Shown: positions 9,376-17,792, counted from the first letter of the stretch. The stretch is DNA of 64,000 nt from JAMZMI01 sp049115715 (GCA_049115715.1 JAGDZQ010000019.1:101160-165159), one strand, 5' to 3'. Made by a program: numbers and translations. The notes: generated by a model from the sequence alone, not told the origin.

Positions 9376-9515
9376 AATTCGGTTTTTATATAAAAGCGTA
9401 ATTTATCTCTGTTTGAGAATTAAAGCTGAGAAATGCTTTGTTCATTATAAGTAGTGGCTCTTTTAGGGCAACTCTGAATGGGTAGAGATTAATTTAAGTG
9501 CTTCCAATTAAAATC

Positions 9516-9545
9516 ATTGGCTAAACCTAATGTTTACTAGCTTTG
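9516..9545 (+). promoter_or_regulatory. Promoter of ssrA
   Basis: A perfect Bacteroidota -7 box TAGCTTTG (TAnnTTTG) lies at 9538-9545, preceded by ATTG at 9516-9519 with an 18-bp spacer, close to the consensus -33/-7 spacing. Transcription would begin near 9551, about 10 bases before the RNase P-processed tmRNA 5' end at 9561. Confidence 0.65.
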
Positions 9546-9560
9546 CATCTACCAAATTCT

Positions 9561-9954
9561 GGGGCCGACCGGAATCGACAGGAAGTGTATTTGATATGCT
9601 TGCATGTCGGGTGTTGAACATGCATCCGCGATCAATATGTTCAAATTCTAATTGGCGAATCTAATTACGCCATGGCAGCTTAATCTCGAATAAAGTAGAG
9701 ATTATTAAGGGTTGAACCGTACCGGTTCCCCCTGTCACATTCCTCCAAGTCTCTGTCCTTTAGGCTGGATCAAGGGGTGTCGAACTTTAGGACTAGCGCA
9801 AGTGAGGCTACTAAGCTTGTGCGAAACTCCAGTGGCTGGCAGATACGGTGGGGTGTTGTTTCTCAGCCCGTCTGTAAGATCAAATAAGCAACTATGCATG
9901 TAGACGGTATATGATTTCCTTTGCTGGACGAGGGTTCGAATCCCTCCGGCTCCA
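9561..9954 (+). ncRNA. ssrA: tmRNA (transfer-messenger RNA)
   Basis: Rescues stalled ribosomes and tags the unfinished peptide. The 5' end GGGGCCGACCGG pairs with CGGCTCC at 9947-9953 to form the alanine tRNA-like acceptor stem (7 bp with one G-U). A T-arm, GGTTCGAATCC, precedes it. The tag frame runs 9654-9683: GGC GAA TCT AAT TAC GCC ATG GCA GCT TAA, giving GESNYAMAA, matching Bacteroidota tags. The discriminator is A9954, and the following CAG shows that CCA is not encoded and must be added. A short ORF overlapping the pseudoknots is not a gene. Confidence 0.97.
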
Positions 9955-9960
9955 CAGGCA

Positions 9961-9996
9961 AAGCCTGACTTATTTATTTAGGTCAGGCTTTTTTAT
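9961..9996 (+). terminator. Rho-independent terminator of ssrA
   Basis: AAGCCTGAC at 9961-9969 pairs perfectly with GTCAGGCTT at 9982-9990 around a 12-base A/T loop, and is followed by a T-run. Confidence 0.85.
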
Positions 9997-10151
9997 TTCT
10001 TAAAGTACCTACTCGATATACCAACCAGCCCTTTCTTCTACCGAAATTTCCACAAAATAGAAACGAAATAGAATTTGTTACTCTATTTAAATCTCAATGT
10101 ACCGAACTGGTTTATTTTTGATTAGTCTATCGTATTAATTCGTATTAAAAA

Positions 10152-10604
10152 TCACTCTAATAAGCTATCTGGAGGAATTACTGGTAAAATAAAATCTTTA
10201 AATGCAGTACCTTGAAATCTGGTCATTAGTACTCCTCTGGAAGTTGAATAAGTAATAGCAGAAATAGCATTACCAAGATGAGGGTGTAGTACTACTTCTT
10301 CTTTATTTTTTGTTCGAGCAACTAGGTCAAGCAATTTTTCATATCTATAGAGGAATAGAAATTCAAATCCACTTCGAGCTTCTTCCTCATTTTTACCTTC
10401 ACAATCCGTCTGGACGTCAATACGAATTGAGGATTTGATTAAACTGTCTTCCAAATTGAACCCCAGCTTCAAATCCACTGAAAAATCATGCTTCAAGATA
10501 TATTCATTATCGAACCCCTCAGGGTTGTTGATCTCTCCTGAAAGAATGCTGAAATTTAGAATTTCGATCTCCTCCGGATAGAGCATTTCTTTTTTATTCC
10601 CCAT
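10152..10604 (-). CDS. SecB-like chaperone of a toxin-antitoxin-chaperone (TAC) system
   Basis: About 150 residues from the ATG at 10604 (an upstream ATG at 10652 lies deep in the antitoxin gene and is less likely). The C-terminal half has the SecB pattern: HPHLGNAISAITYSTSRGV, then a short loop and FILPVIPPDSLLE, matching the SecB helix 'ECISxLVxRGxFPPLxLxPxxF'. The start overlaps the end of the antitoxin gene by 11 bp (10594-10604), so the two are translationally coupled. In TAC systems such as Mycobacterium tuberculosis Rv1955-1957, the dedicated SecB-like chaperone folds and protects the antitoxin. The gene order here (toxin, antitoxin, chaperone) is the same. Assignment rests on motif and context, not alignment. 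Confidence 0.7.
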   Translation of the reverse strand: MGNKKEMLYPEEIEILNFSILSGEINNPEGFDNEYILKHDFSVDLKLGFNLEDSLIKSSIRIDVQTDCEGKNEEEARSGFEFLFLYRYEKLLDLVARTKNKEEVVLHPHLGNAISAITYSTSRGVLMTRFQGTAFKDFILPVIPPDSLLE

Positions 10605-10995
10605 ATTCAAGAAATTGTTCTCTTTTAAATGAGTCTTGCTTCCAATCTTCAAATTTATGATTGGCTGGTTTTACTTTATTTTTATAAACAGTTACTTCAA
10701 AGAACACTCCTTTTGAAGCTGTAAAAACTCGTCTTTTGGGTACTTCGAAAATACTTTCTCCAAGTACAGCTTCTAAGTGGCAAATTGATTTAAAGGTAAA
10801 ATTATGCTCCCCTTTTAACCATCTATTAATTTCAGATGGTTTTTTACCCATTGCTTCTGCTAATCGCTTTTGCGTATAGCCTTTGGCTCTTAGTAATTCA
10901 TTAATTCGCACAACCAAATCAGCTTGCTTTCTTACAAAATGACGGGTTTTTTCTGGAGTGTTATCCAGAATGCGTTTTGCGATTGTACTCCTCAT
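10594..10995 (-). CDS. HigA-like antitoxin with helix-turn-helix and C-terminal extension
   Basis: 133 residues. A Cro/CI-type helix-turn-helix spans about residues 28-85 (INELLRAKGYTQKRLAEAMG then KKPSEINRWLKGEHNFT), followed by a leucine-rich helix and IFEVPKRR. The C-terminal ~40 residues (FTASKGVFFEV to EQFLEYGE) are polar and Lys/Glu/Trp-containing. In TAC systems such a tail is the chaperone-addiction (ChAD) segment that makes the antitoxin depend on SecB; that role is inferred here. It should bind and neutralise the upstream toxin and repress the operon through the palindrome at 11547-11576. It lies 11 bp after the toxin gene. Confidence 0.78.
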   Translation of the reverse strand: MRSTIAKRILDNTPEKTRHFVRKQADLVVRINELLRAKGYTQKRLAEAMGKKPSEINRWLKGEHNFTFKSICHLEAVLGESIFEVPKRRVFTASKGVFFEVTVYKNKVKPANHKFEDWKQDSFKREQFLEYGE

Positions 10996-11006
10996 AATTT
11001 AGTGGT

Positions 11007-11528
11007 TTAAAGTATGATTTCTTTGTTATTGTTATAATCGGTTAATATTCGTCCGGTGCTATCTACTTCTATAATGCCATCTAACCAAGCGCGAGTTATT
11101 TTCTTAGCAAACTCGCAAGCTTCTCTCCACTCACTGTTGAGTGAGCTTGCCTGATTCGTTTGTGCGTCTTTTATTCCTCCATTAAATAATACAACTAATC
11201 TTTCTGATAAGCGCAAGGCATAAATCCTCAAGGGAAATTGAGGATAATAAAAGGTCACCTTATTTAATCTGACCTTACCATGCATAGGAAGGCCTTGTAC
11301 CTCGTTTTCTTCTCGGTTGAAAAGTGCATCAATTGCTCCATGATCTTCTCCTATTGCATCTAAAATAAAACTCAAAAGTGATTGTAGTGGTTCTTGAAGC
11401 TCAGGGATTTTTTCAAATTTCTCTAAAAAAAGATCTGTTTCCGACTTCTCACAATCTAACCATCTTACCGTATAGAACGAACAACTACTCCCTTGATCAT
11501 CCCATAACTCTAATACGAAATTATTCAC
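11007..11528 (-). CDS. Putative toxin with RelE/HigB-like core
   Basis: 173 residues. The motif FPLRIYALRLSERLVVLFNGGIKDA (about residues 96-120) resembles the central strands of RelE/HigB-type ribonucleases (xLRxYxLRxxxxxVILxxGGxK), followed by an Ala-rich helix. The protein is about 60 residues longer than classical HigB, mainly at the N-terminus (NFVLELWDDQGSSCSFYTVRW). The start codon is GTG at 11528-11526; a stop codon immediately precedes it in frame, so no longer form exists and no early ATG is available. It is first in the three-gene operon, directly downstream of a perfect inverted repeat. The toxin role comes mostly from gene order; mRNA cleavage is not demonstrated. Confidence 0.6.
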   Translation of the reverse strand: MNNFVLELWDDQGSSCSFYTVRWLDCEKSETDLFLEKFEKIPELQEPLQSLLSFILDAIGEDHGAIDALFNREENEVQGLPMHGKVRLNKVTFYYPQFPLRIYALRLSERLVVLFNGGIKDAQTNQASSLNSEWREACEFAKKITRAWLDGIIEVDSTGRILTDYNNNKEIIL

Positions 11529-11546
11529 TTATAAGTTTATTTACAA

Positions 11547-11576
11547 GATAAAATTAACATAAATGTTAATTTTATC
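11547..11576. promoter_or_regulatory. Perfect 12-bp inverted repeat, likely operator of the TAC operon
   Basis: GATAAAATTAAC (11547-11558) and GTTAATTTTATC (11565-11576) are exact reverse complements separated by ATAAAT. The centre lies about 33 bp upstream of the toxin GTG. Toxin-antitoxin operons are normally repressed through such a palindrome by the antitoxin helix-turn-helix. Confidence 0.65.
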
Positions 11577-11658
11577 CAATGATTGCAATTGTAATCTTGT
11601 CAAGCTAAATTAAAAAAACAGTCTCCATTAACTATTAGTGTATTTATATTCAAGATCA

Positions 11659-11917
11659 TCAAACACAGTCAGTCTTGCAATTTCTACAATAGCAAAGAGG
11701 CATATTCATTTTGGGGAGTTTATCCTTACTAAATAGGTGGTTATAGTTTTCATAGTTAGCCCAAATCAAGTAACAACCATATAAGGGTTTACTTGGATTT
11801 CTTTCAATTTCAGTCTTACATCTAATTCAAAATCCTTTCGAACTCTAATGTTGAACAGTTTAAGCAACATTTGGTATGCAAACCCTCATTTTTAATTCTT
11901 ACAGCTTTGTCTCCCAA
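11659..11917 (-). pseudogene. Possible frameshifted remnant of a Cys-rich protein
   Basis: Read on the minus strand, 11917-11822 gives GDKAVRIKNEGLHTKCCLNC then STLEFERILN before a stop. One base out of frame, 11826-11659 continues as IRCKTEIERNPSKPLYGCYL, IWANYENYNHLF and ends LCYCRNCKTDCV. Joined by a one-base shift near 11826 they form an ~85-residue chain with paired CxxC motifs at both ends, like a zinc ribbon. No normal start codon is seen (TTG at 11917 at best). I do not recognise the family. The rest of the 569-bp gap (11529-12097) shows no other coding or RNA signal apart from the operator. Confidence 0.3.
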
Positions 11918-12097
11918 CTTATTAAATCAATAAAATTCAGAGTTAGTGTCCAGAAAAGTGTGACTAGAAGCTTTCCATATCAGGAATAGAATTGATATGC
12001 GTGAAAATTTGAAATAAATAAATCATAGACCAGTCGTCCACTCCTAAGAGTATGGTTATTGCCATGGTATGGCATTTATCTCAATAATATTTAAACC

Positions 12098-13822
12098 TTA
12101 CTCCACACGCAATTGAAAATCAATGGGTGCTACACCCGAATCATTGAATGCTTCTACAGCAAAGTAATATGAGCGATCGGTTGCAAGGCTATTGATGATC
12201 AGGCTGGTATCTTCATAAACCAAATAGTTCTGGTAGAGCTTCGTTTCTTCAATCCCAAACCTAACATTGTAACCAAGGGCACTTTCTGATTTGGGCCATT
12301 CTAGTCTGACTTTCCTTCTATCTAGAAGGTTTCTAATAGCTCTAATATCTTTCACACTCTGGGGAAGATCATCATTTCCTTTTCCGAAAATCCTAAAGCC
12401 GCTTATGGCAAAGTGGCCATCTGGCACTGCAAGGTTTTTGACTTTCAAATACCTGCAACGCACTTTTTGAGATAACGGAAAATAGCTATGAGAATGATCC
12501 GATTGGCTTGCAGATCTATCTGCAAGTAACGTCCAATTCGTGCTGTCTGAAGAGAATTCTACAGTATACCTATGGTACAACCCGTCTTGTCTATCATAAA
12601 TTTTCGTAAGGTGTTCTGCAAAATTTAACTGAACGGCATAGACATCTTCCTCACTTCCCAAGTCTACCACTGCCCATTCATCACCTCCTGATTTGGCAGC
12701 CCAATAGGTTCTAATATTTTCATCTACCATATTTTCGGCCTCAAATGAATCTATCGCAGATGAAACTGCAACTGAGCTTTTATAGGAAAGCAGCATCCAT
12801 TCAGGGAACAAGTCGGATGCTTGCTCTATTTTCCTATCAGGCACGATAAGAGGGTAGTCTCCAAATCGGGTATGGGTATGCATAATTCCTTGAGAATCAA
12901 AAAATACTGGATAAAAACCCAGCCTGCGTTCAAACCGATGTTTTACGGAGACGGTGACTGTGCCCACATGCCAGTAGTTTCCATACTTATCTTGAAAAGT
13001 GCTGCCGTGTCCAGCTCCATTTGCGAAACCTTCCGGCTTGTAGGCAAAAGGATTGTGGGCATCCACTTCAAACGGCCCCAAAGGATTTGTCGAAACATAG
13101 ACTCCATCGTTGTAGCTTTTGAACTTAGTGCCCGGCCCTGCATATTGTAGGTAATAGGTGCCTTCATGCTTATTCATCCACGCACCTTCTATCCATGGGT
13201 TAAGCAGATGTTCGCTATTGTAATCTCCAGGCACTTCCCATCCGTGGCGTTCTGGATGAGAATAAATCAGCTCACTTGGAACTCCTAGAAATTTGAAGTT
13301 ATTGTTATAATCTATTTCAACGCCATAAATCGGATCAACATCAGAGCATCCCCAATAGAGGTATAGCTTCTGATCATCGTCAAGAAAAAAGGCCGGATCC
13401 CAAACTGGTAATTCTAGCGAATCTAGCGCTACTTCCCACTCACCGGACAATGGGTTAGCTGTTTTATAGATGGTACTTTTCGTCAGGGAAGAGGCCAGAA
13501 AATAAAGCGTATCTCCAAGGGGTATTGCCGTGGGGGCATACTCCTCTGATGGTATGGAGGAGGACTTGACGAAATGCCAATCTACCAAATCTGAAGAATA
13601 CCAATAGCCCCCAGATTTAGAAGCGAAAAGAAAGTAGGTGTCTTGAAAGAACACCACCGAAGGGTCTGCTGCTTCTCTTCTAGAGGGCGTTTCAGGTCGA
13701 AAGCGATATGAAAGATTCATCGGATTGCACACTGTTGTCAATATCTGTTCTTCCACTTGTGCTGTAGGGACACATCCTAAGAGAAAAAAGCTCATGAAAG
13801 CCATAAAAACATACTTTCTCAT
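12098..13822 (-). CDS. Glycoside hydrolase family 43 lipoprotein with discoidin and Fn3 domains
   Basis: 574 residues, lipoprotein Cys 17 (FFLLGC). The five-bladed GH43 propeller occupies about 45-335, with the three acidic catalytic residues in their usual motifs: Asp 53 (AADPSV, base), Asp 142 (VWDPAF, pKa modulator) and Glu 212 (PWIEGAW, acid). A discoidin (F5/8C, CBM32-like) domain follows (about 360-480: WAAKSGGDEWAVVDLGS, then RCRYLKVKNL), then an Fn3-like domain (about 490-574). GH43 enzymes release arabinose, xylose or galactose; which one is not decided here. Last gene of the PUL operon. Its ATG overlaps the end of the GH2 gene by 4 bp (13819-13822), so the pair is coupled. Confidence 0.88.
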   Translation of the reverse strand: MRKYVFMAFMSFFLLGCVPTAQVEEQILTTVCNPMNLSYRFRPETPSRREAADPSVVFFQDTYFLFASKSGGYWYSSDLVDWHFVKSSSIPSEEYAPTAIPLGDTLYFLASSLTKSTIYKTANPLSGEWEVALDSLELPVWDPAFFLDDDQKLYLYWGCSDVDPIYGVEIDYNNNFKFLGVPSELIYSHPERHGWEVPGDYNSEHLLNPWIEGAWMNKHEGTYYLQYAGPGTKFKSYNDGVYVSTNPLGPFEVDAHNPFAYKPEGFANGAGHGSTFQDKYGNYWHVGTVTVSVKHRFERRLGFYPVFFDSQGIMHTHTRFGDYPLIVPDRKIEQASDLFPEWMLLSYKSSVAVSSAIDSFEAENMVDENIRTYWAAKSGGDEWAVVDLGSEEDVYAVQLNFAEHLTKIYDRQDGLYHRYTVEFSSDSTNWTLLADRSASQSDHSHSYFPLSQKVRCRYLKVKNLAVPDGHFAISGFRIFGKGNDDLPQSVKDIRAIRNLLDRRKVRLEWPKSESALGYNVRFGIEETKLYQNYLVYEDTSLIINSLATDRSYYFAVEAFNDSGVAPIDFQLRVE

Positions 13823-16263
13823 TTCATCTGCTGTTTAGAAGAGTTGATAATGACTTCACCTCCCTCTATCAGACCATCACCTTTTACGGTTAGCTTGATT
13901 TCTCCTTCCTCTATGTCTGATTGCACAATTGCTACTAGCTTTCCACTAAAAGCTTTCATGATCGGTCTGTGAAACATTTCTAATGACGTAGCATCTCCAT
14001 TGCATACTGCTCGAAACTTTCCCTTTCCGCTTACTTCGAAGTTGAGCTGGTTAGTTGCCTGCGGACATAGGTTGCCATTTTGATCGACAATAGATATGGT
14101 GACATAGCACAGGTCTTTCCCGTCTGATTTTAATAGGGTTCGATCTGGCTCCAACCTCAAATGATGAGGTTTCCCGCAAGTCAGTATTGATTTTTCAGAT
14201 ACTGGCTTTCCATTATTATCAAGTGCTACCACTTTTAGCGTACCTGGTTCGTATTTCACATCCATCCACATCAGCCTGTATCGGTCTTGATTGGTAGTCA
14301 TGTTTTTAGTTTTAACACCTTGACTAACACCATTTACAAACAATTCAGCACTATTGTGATTGGTATAAACAAATACAGGAGTCGTCTTGCCCTCTCTCCC
14401 AGGCCAGCTCCAATGAGGAAGAATATGTAAGGTTTCATCCTTAGGATTCCACCGGCTTCTGTATAAATAATATCTATCTTTAGGGATTCCTGCTAAATCG
14501 CAAATACCAAAGTAAGAACTTCTTGAAGGCCACATTTCATCATACGGGGTTGGTTCTCCCAGATAATCAAACCCTGTCCAGACAAACTCCCCAATCACCC
14601 ATGGCTTATCATCCTGCATGACAAAATCATCATCAGGAACATTGGACCAGGAGCAATATTCTAAGTCGTAAGATGAAGATTGAAAGTCTTCATATTGCTT
14701 CATGACTCCTTTGACTACTGGAAACTTGTAAACTCCTCTAGAACTGACAGTGGATGCTGTTTCAGAGCCTAGCAATACACCTTGAGGGAATTTCTCATAA
14801 GCCTCCTCGTATAGGTGAACTCGATAGTTTAATCCGGGAATATCCACGATGGAGCCAAAACCACTTTCCATAGTAGCCTTGACTTGATCCATTCCCACCG
14901 TAACAGGGCGAGTGGGGTCCTCACGATGAAAGATGTCTTGGAGTCTTTTGGCATGCTTGACTCCTTCACTTCCAAACTGATCAGGAACTTCATTGCCAGA
15001 ACTCCACATTACGATGCTTGGGTGGTTTCTGGTGGCATGAACAAGATTGACTATGTCTTTTTCTGCCCATTCATTAAAGAATCGATTGTAACCGTTTGGC
15101 ACTTTTGCCTTAGCCCACTCATCAAAGCTCTCGGCGAGAAACATAAATCCCATCTCATCACAAATCGCTAGTTGCTCTAGCGATGGCATGTTGTGCGCAG
15201 ACCGGATTGCATTGCATCCCATTTCTTTTAAAATCGTCAATTGTCTTCTAAGGGCTGCTTCGTTGACGGCTGTTCCAAGTGGTCCTAGATCATGATGAAG
15301 GCAGACTCCTTTGAATTTCGTCACCTTGTTATTAAGTAAAAACCCTCCTTTTTCGATATTGTACTCAATTTGCCTAATGCCGAAACGAACCGTCTCTTCA
15401 TCTTTCAATTGGTCATTTTCATAAAGTTTTAATTGCGCATGGTAGAGGTTAGGAGTATGAGTATCCCACAGCTTGGGGTTGGGTACAGCTATGAGCTGCT
15501 CTATTTCATCCCCAAATCGTTGATCCGAAGAATGAGTAGCTACTGTGTTACCTTGATCGTCTTTTATGATGGTCTCGATTCGTAAGCCTTTACCTTCTAC
15601 TTTGCTTTTTATAGAAACCTTTGCCGCAACTTCAGAAATAAATGGTGTGGTAATGAAATGTCCCCAATGCTTGAAGTGTGCTTGATCCTTTACTGTAAGG
15701 GTAACTTTGCGATAGATTCCGCCTCCTGGATACCATCTGGAGGAATAGGATTGATTTTCAAGTCGTACCGCCAATAGATTTTCCTGACCCTGCTTTAGGT
15801 ATTTGGAAACATCGAAATGAAAGTAGTTGTATCCGTATGGCCACTCACCTACTTTTTGCCCATTAATAAAAACCTGTGCCTCACTCATCGCACCATCAAA
15901 TTGAAGAATTGCTTTCATTCCTTCTTCAAATGCGTCTGCCAGGAATGTTTTTCGATACCAGCCTATTCCTGTGAAAGGTAGGGCTCCTGTTCGTCCTGTT
16001 TTCTCTGTAGCGGCCTCTTCGTTATTTTGTGTTATCGCGATAATCTGCTTATCTACTTCTTTATCGAAAGGCCCACTTATTGCCCAATCATGTGGCACCT
16101 GCACCAACTCCCATTTGGAATCATCAAACGCTACTTCTTGAGCGCCAGCCTGTTCACCTCTACTAAACCTCCAATTTTCTGATATAATCGTTTCCGTTCT
16201 TATCTGAGCGTTTACTGCTCCTGTCACCCAGAACGAGAGCAAAACAAGTATGCGTTTGATCAT
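13819..16263 (-). CDS. Glycoside hydrolase family 2 enzyme (beta-galactosidase-like), PUL
   Basis: 814 residues with a signal peptide MIKRILVLLSFWVTGAVNAQ and no lipobox, so it is probably periplasmic. GH2 layout: jelly-roll about 25-190 (VPHDWAISGPF, GIGWYRKTF), Ig-like about 200-300, TIM barrel from about 305 (GGFLLNN, KGVCLHHDLG, AIRSAHNMPS), C-terminal beta domains. The acid/base is Glu 425 (SSGNEV), the nucleophile Glu 501 (LLGSETA). The spacing between the two Glu residues (76) is shorter than in the other GH2 of this window (114). It starts 3 bp after the sulfatase gene and overlaps GH43 downstream. It probably removes galactose-type residues from the same glycan once sulfate is removed. 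Confidence 0.9.
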   Translation of the reverse strand: MIKRILVLLSFWVTGAVNAQIRTETIISENWRFSRGEQAGAQEVAFDDSKWELVQVPHDWAISGPFDKEVDKQIIAITQNNEEAATEKTGRTGALPFTGIGWYRKTFLADAFEEGMKAILQFDGAMSEAQVFINGQKVGEWPYGYNYFHFDVSKYLKQGQENLLAVRLENQSYSSRWYPGGGIYRKVTLTVKDQAHFKHWGHFITTPFISEVAAKVSIKSKVEGKGLRIETIIKDDQGNTVATHSSDQRFGDEIEQLIAVPNPKLWDTHTPNLYHAQLKLYENDQLKDEETVRFGIRQIEYNIEKGGFLLNNKVTKFKGVCLHHDLGPLGTAVNEAALRRQLTILKEMGCNAIRSAHNMPSLEQLAICDEMGFMFLAESFDEWAKAKVPNGYNRFFNEWAEKDIVNLVHATRNHPSIVMWSSGNEVPDQFGSEGVKHAKRLQDIFHREDPTRPVTVGMDQVKATMESGFGSIVDIPGLNYRVHLYEEAYEKFPQGVLLGSETASTVSSRGVYKFPVVKGVMKQYEDFQSSSYDLEYCSWSNVPDDDFVMQDDKPWVIGEFVWTGFDYLGEPTPYDEMWPSRSSYFGICDLAGIPKDRYYLYRSRWNPKDETLHILPHWSWPGREGKTTPVFVYTNHNSAELFVNGVSQGVKTKNMTTNQDRYRLMWMDVKYEPGTLKVVALDNNGKPVSEKSILTCGKPHHLRLEPDRTLLKSDGKDLCYVTISIVDQNGNLCPQATNQLNFEVSGKGKFRAVCNGDATSLEMFHRPIMKAFSGKLVAIVQSDIEEGEIKLTVKGDGLIEGGEVIINSSKQQMK

Positions 16264-16265
16264 AT

Positions 16266-17720
16266 TTAATGTTGAAAGTTGTGATTGCGAGTAGGGGATT
16301 GAGTCTTATACTTTACACGCATATCATTAAGTGCTTCTTGTAGCTCCTCCAGCTTTTCAGGATTGGTCAATGCAAGATTATTGGTCTCAGAAATATCATC
16401 CCTCAGGTTGTAGAGCTCATAAGTGTCTTCTTCAAAAAAGTATATGAGTTTCCAATCTCCTTTTCTGATAGCTTGACCTGGTGTCCATCCACTTGAGTGA
16501 TAATGTGGATAATCCCAAAACAACATTTCTTCCGACGAAGCTGTTGCTCCGTTAAGTACAGGAAGTAAACTCCTCCCGTCCAAATGGAACTCAGGACGCA
16601 AATTCAATCCCAGTACATCCAAAATGGTTGGGAACAAATCCATGCTCGCTACTGGGGTCTCTTTTTTCTCTCCGGTACTTTGTCCCGGGCTTTTTATAAT
16701 CAGAGGTACTCTTATGCCTCCTTCATACGCCCATCCTTTACCTGCCCTCAAGGGCTTAACACTAGTAGGAGGATTGTAATTTCTTTCGGTGGTACTTAGT
16801 CCTCCATTATCCGATGTAAATACGATCAGGGTGTTTTCCATCAATGCAAGCTCTTCAAGCTTATCAAGAATGCGTCCTACGTTTTCATCCAATGAATAAA
16901 TCATAGAGGCGTATGCTGCATCTACCTGATTTTGTACCGTCAGACTTCTCCTTTCAGGCTTTTTACGCACAATGGTATCTTGAAGATTCTTTTTCTTTTT
17001 TTCAAATCTGGCAATGTGTTTCTGGCAAGCTTCGATTGGTGTATGTACTGTATAGTAGGCCAGGTATAGGAGAAAAGGATCATTTCTATTTTCTTCCACA
17101 AATTGAATTGACTCATCTGTCAACCGGTCGGTGAGGTATTCTCCTTCATGACCATCTGTCAATTTTGGATTATTATATGGTGAATAATACCCTCCAGGTG
17201 GATGCCCCATGTGATGTCCTCCTTTATTGACATCAAAGCCTTGATCTTCAGGGAAAAAACCCACATCTCCCAGATGCCATTTACCTGCATAAAATGTTTT
17301 GTATTCTTTTTCTTTAAGTACTTCTGCGATTGTTACTTCCTCATGAGGTAACTCATGAATGTCTTCCGATCCTAGTAAGAGGCGGTCTTGAGGGTCGTGT
17401 CCTTTGATCCAATCCGTAATACCTACTCTGGAAGGATGCCTACCTGTAAGAATGGCCGCTCGTGATGGTGAGCATACTGGGTTAGCTGAGTAGGCACTTG
17501 TAAACAACGTGGCTTTTGAGGCTAGCCTGTCAATATTGGGCGTTTCATAAAACGAGCTTCCATAACAACCTAAGTCTTTCCATCCCATATCATCTATTAA
17601 TATGAACACCACATTTTTTTTCTCCAATTGGGATTTATGGGGAGTTGTGCCACTCTTTTTCTGCTGGCACGAATAGGCAAACAGTGCCCATATGATAATG
17701 ATGGAATAACCTCTAAACAT
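16266..17720 (-). CDS. Arylsulfatase-type sulfatase (S1 family), PUL
   Basis: 484 residues from the ATG at 17720. The longer frame from 17747 would put its start codon inside the hairpin at 17742-17781, and the shorter start gives a cleaner lipoprotein-like signal (FRGYSIIIIWALFAYSC). The formylglycine signature CSPSRAAILTGR is intact (Cys 83 of the short form), so a sulfatase-maturing enzyme is needed. Metal-site residues appear in IDDMGWKDLGCYG, GKWHLG and FTSDNGG. It should cleave sulfate esters from a polysaccharide in the periplasm. Its position between SusD and GH2/GH43 says that the glycan taken up is sulfated, typical of marine algal polysaccharides. Confidence 0.9.
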   Translation of the reverse strand: MFRGYSIIIIWALFAYSCQQKKSGTTPHKSQLEKKNVVFILIDDMGWKDLGCYGSSFYETPNIDRLASKATLFTSAYSANPVCSPSRAAILTGRHPSRVGITDWIKGHDPQDRLLLGSEDIHELPHEEVTIAEVLKEKEYKTFYAGKWHLGDVGFFPEDQGFDVNKGGHHMGHPPGGYYSPYNNPKLTDGHEGEYLTDRLTDESIQFVEENRNDPFLLYLAYYTVHTPIEACQKHIARFEKKKKNLQDTIVRKKPERRSLTVQNQVDAAYASMIYSLDENVGRILDKLEELALMENTLIVFTSDNGGLSTTERNYNPPTSVKPLRAGKGWAYEGGIRVPLIIKSPGQSTGEKKETPVASMDLFPTILDVLGLNLRPEFHLDGRSLLPVLNGATASSEEMLFWDYPHYHSSGWTPGQAIRKGDWKLIYFFEEDTYELYNLRDDISETNNLALTNPEKLEELQEALNDMRVKYKTQSPTRNHNFQH

Positions 17721-17741
17721 AAATAGTGTATTGATTTGAAA

Positions 17742-17781
17742 AATCATTTCCCTCTGATCAGATGACCAGAGAGAAATGATT
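17742..17781. promoter_or_regulatory. Intercistronic hairpin between susD and the sulfatase gene
   Basis: AATCATTTCCCTCTG (17742-17756) pairs with CAGAGAGAAATGATT (17767-17781) at 14 of 15 positions around a 10-base loop. On the transcribed (minus) strand the 3' arm is followed by a short T-run (gattttt), so it resembles a partial terminator. It would reduce read-through from susCD into the enzyme genes or protect the susCD message. Confidence 0.6.
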
Positions 17782-17792
17782 AAATAAGAAGG

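Noticed and set aside
9712..9903. 63-codon ORF inside ssrA
   Set aside because: It overlaps the pseudoknot region of the tmRNA; the only real coding part is the tag at 9654-9683.
9930..9956. Duplicated ssrA 3' end as an attachment site
   Set aside because: I searched by eye for the T-arm and acceptor sequence elsewhere in the window and found no second copy.
10605..10652. Upstream ATG extension of the SecB-like protein
   Set aside because: It would overlap the antitoxin gene by 59 bp; the ATG at 10604 gives the usual short overlap and the family-like start.
11940..11990. Possible insertion-sequence end (gtgtccagaaaagtgtgac)
   Set aside because: No matching inverted end, target duplication or transposase fragment was found nearby.
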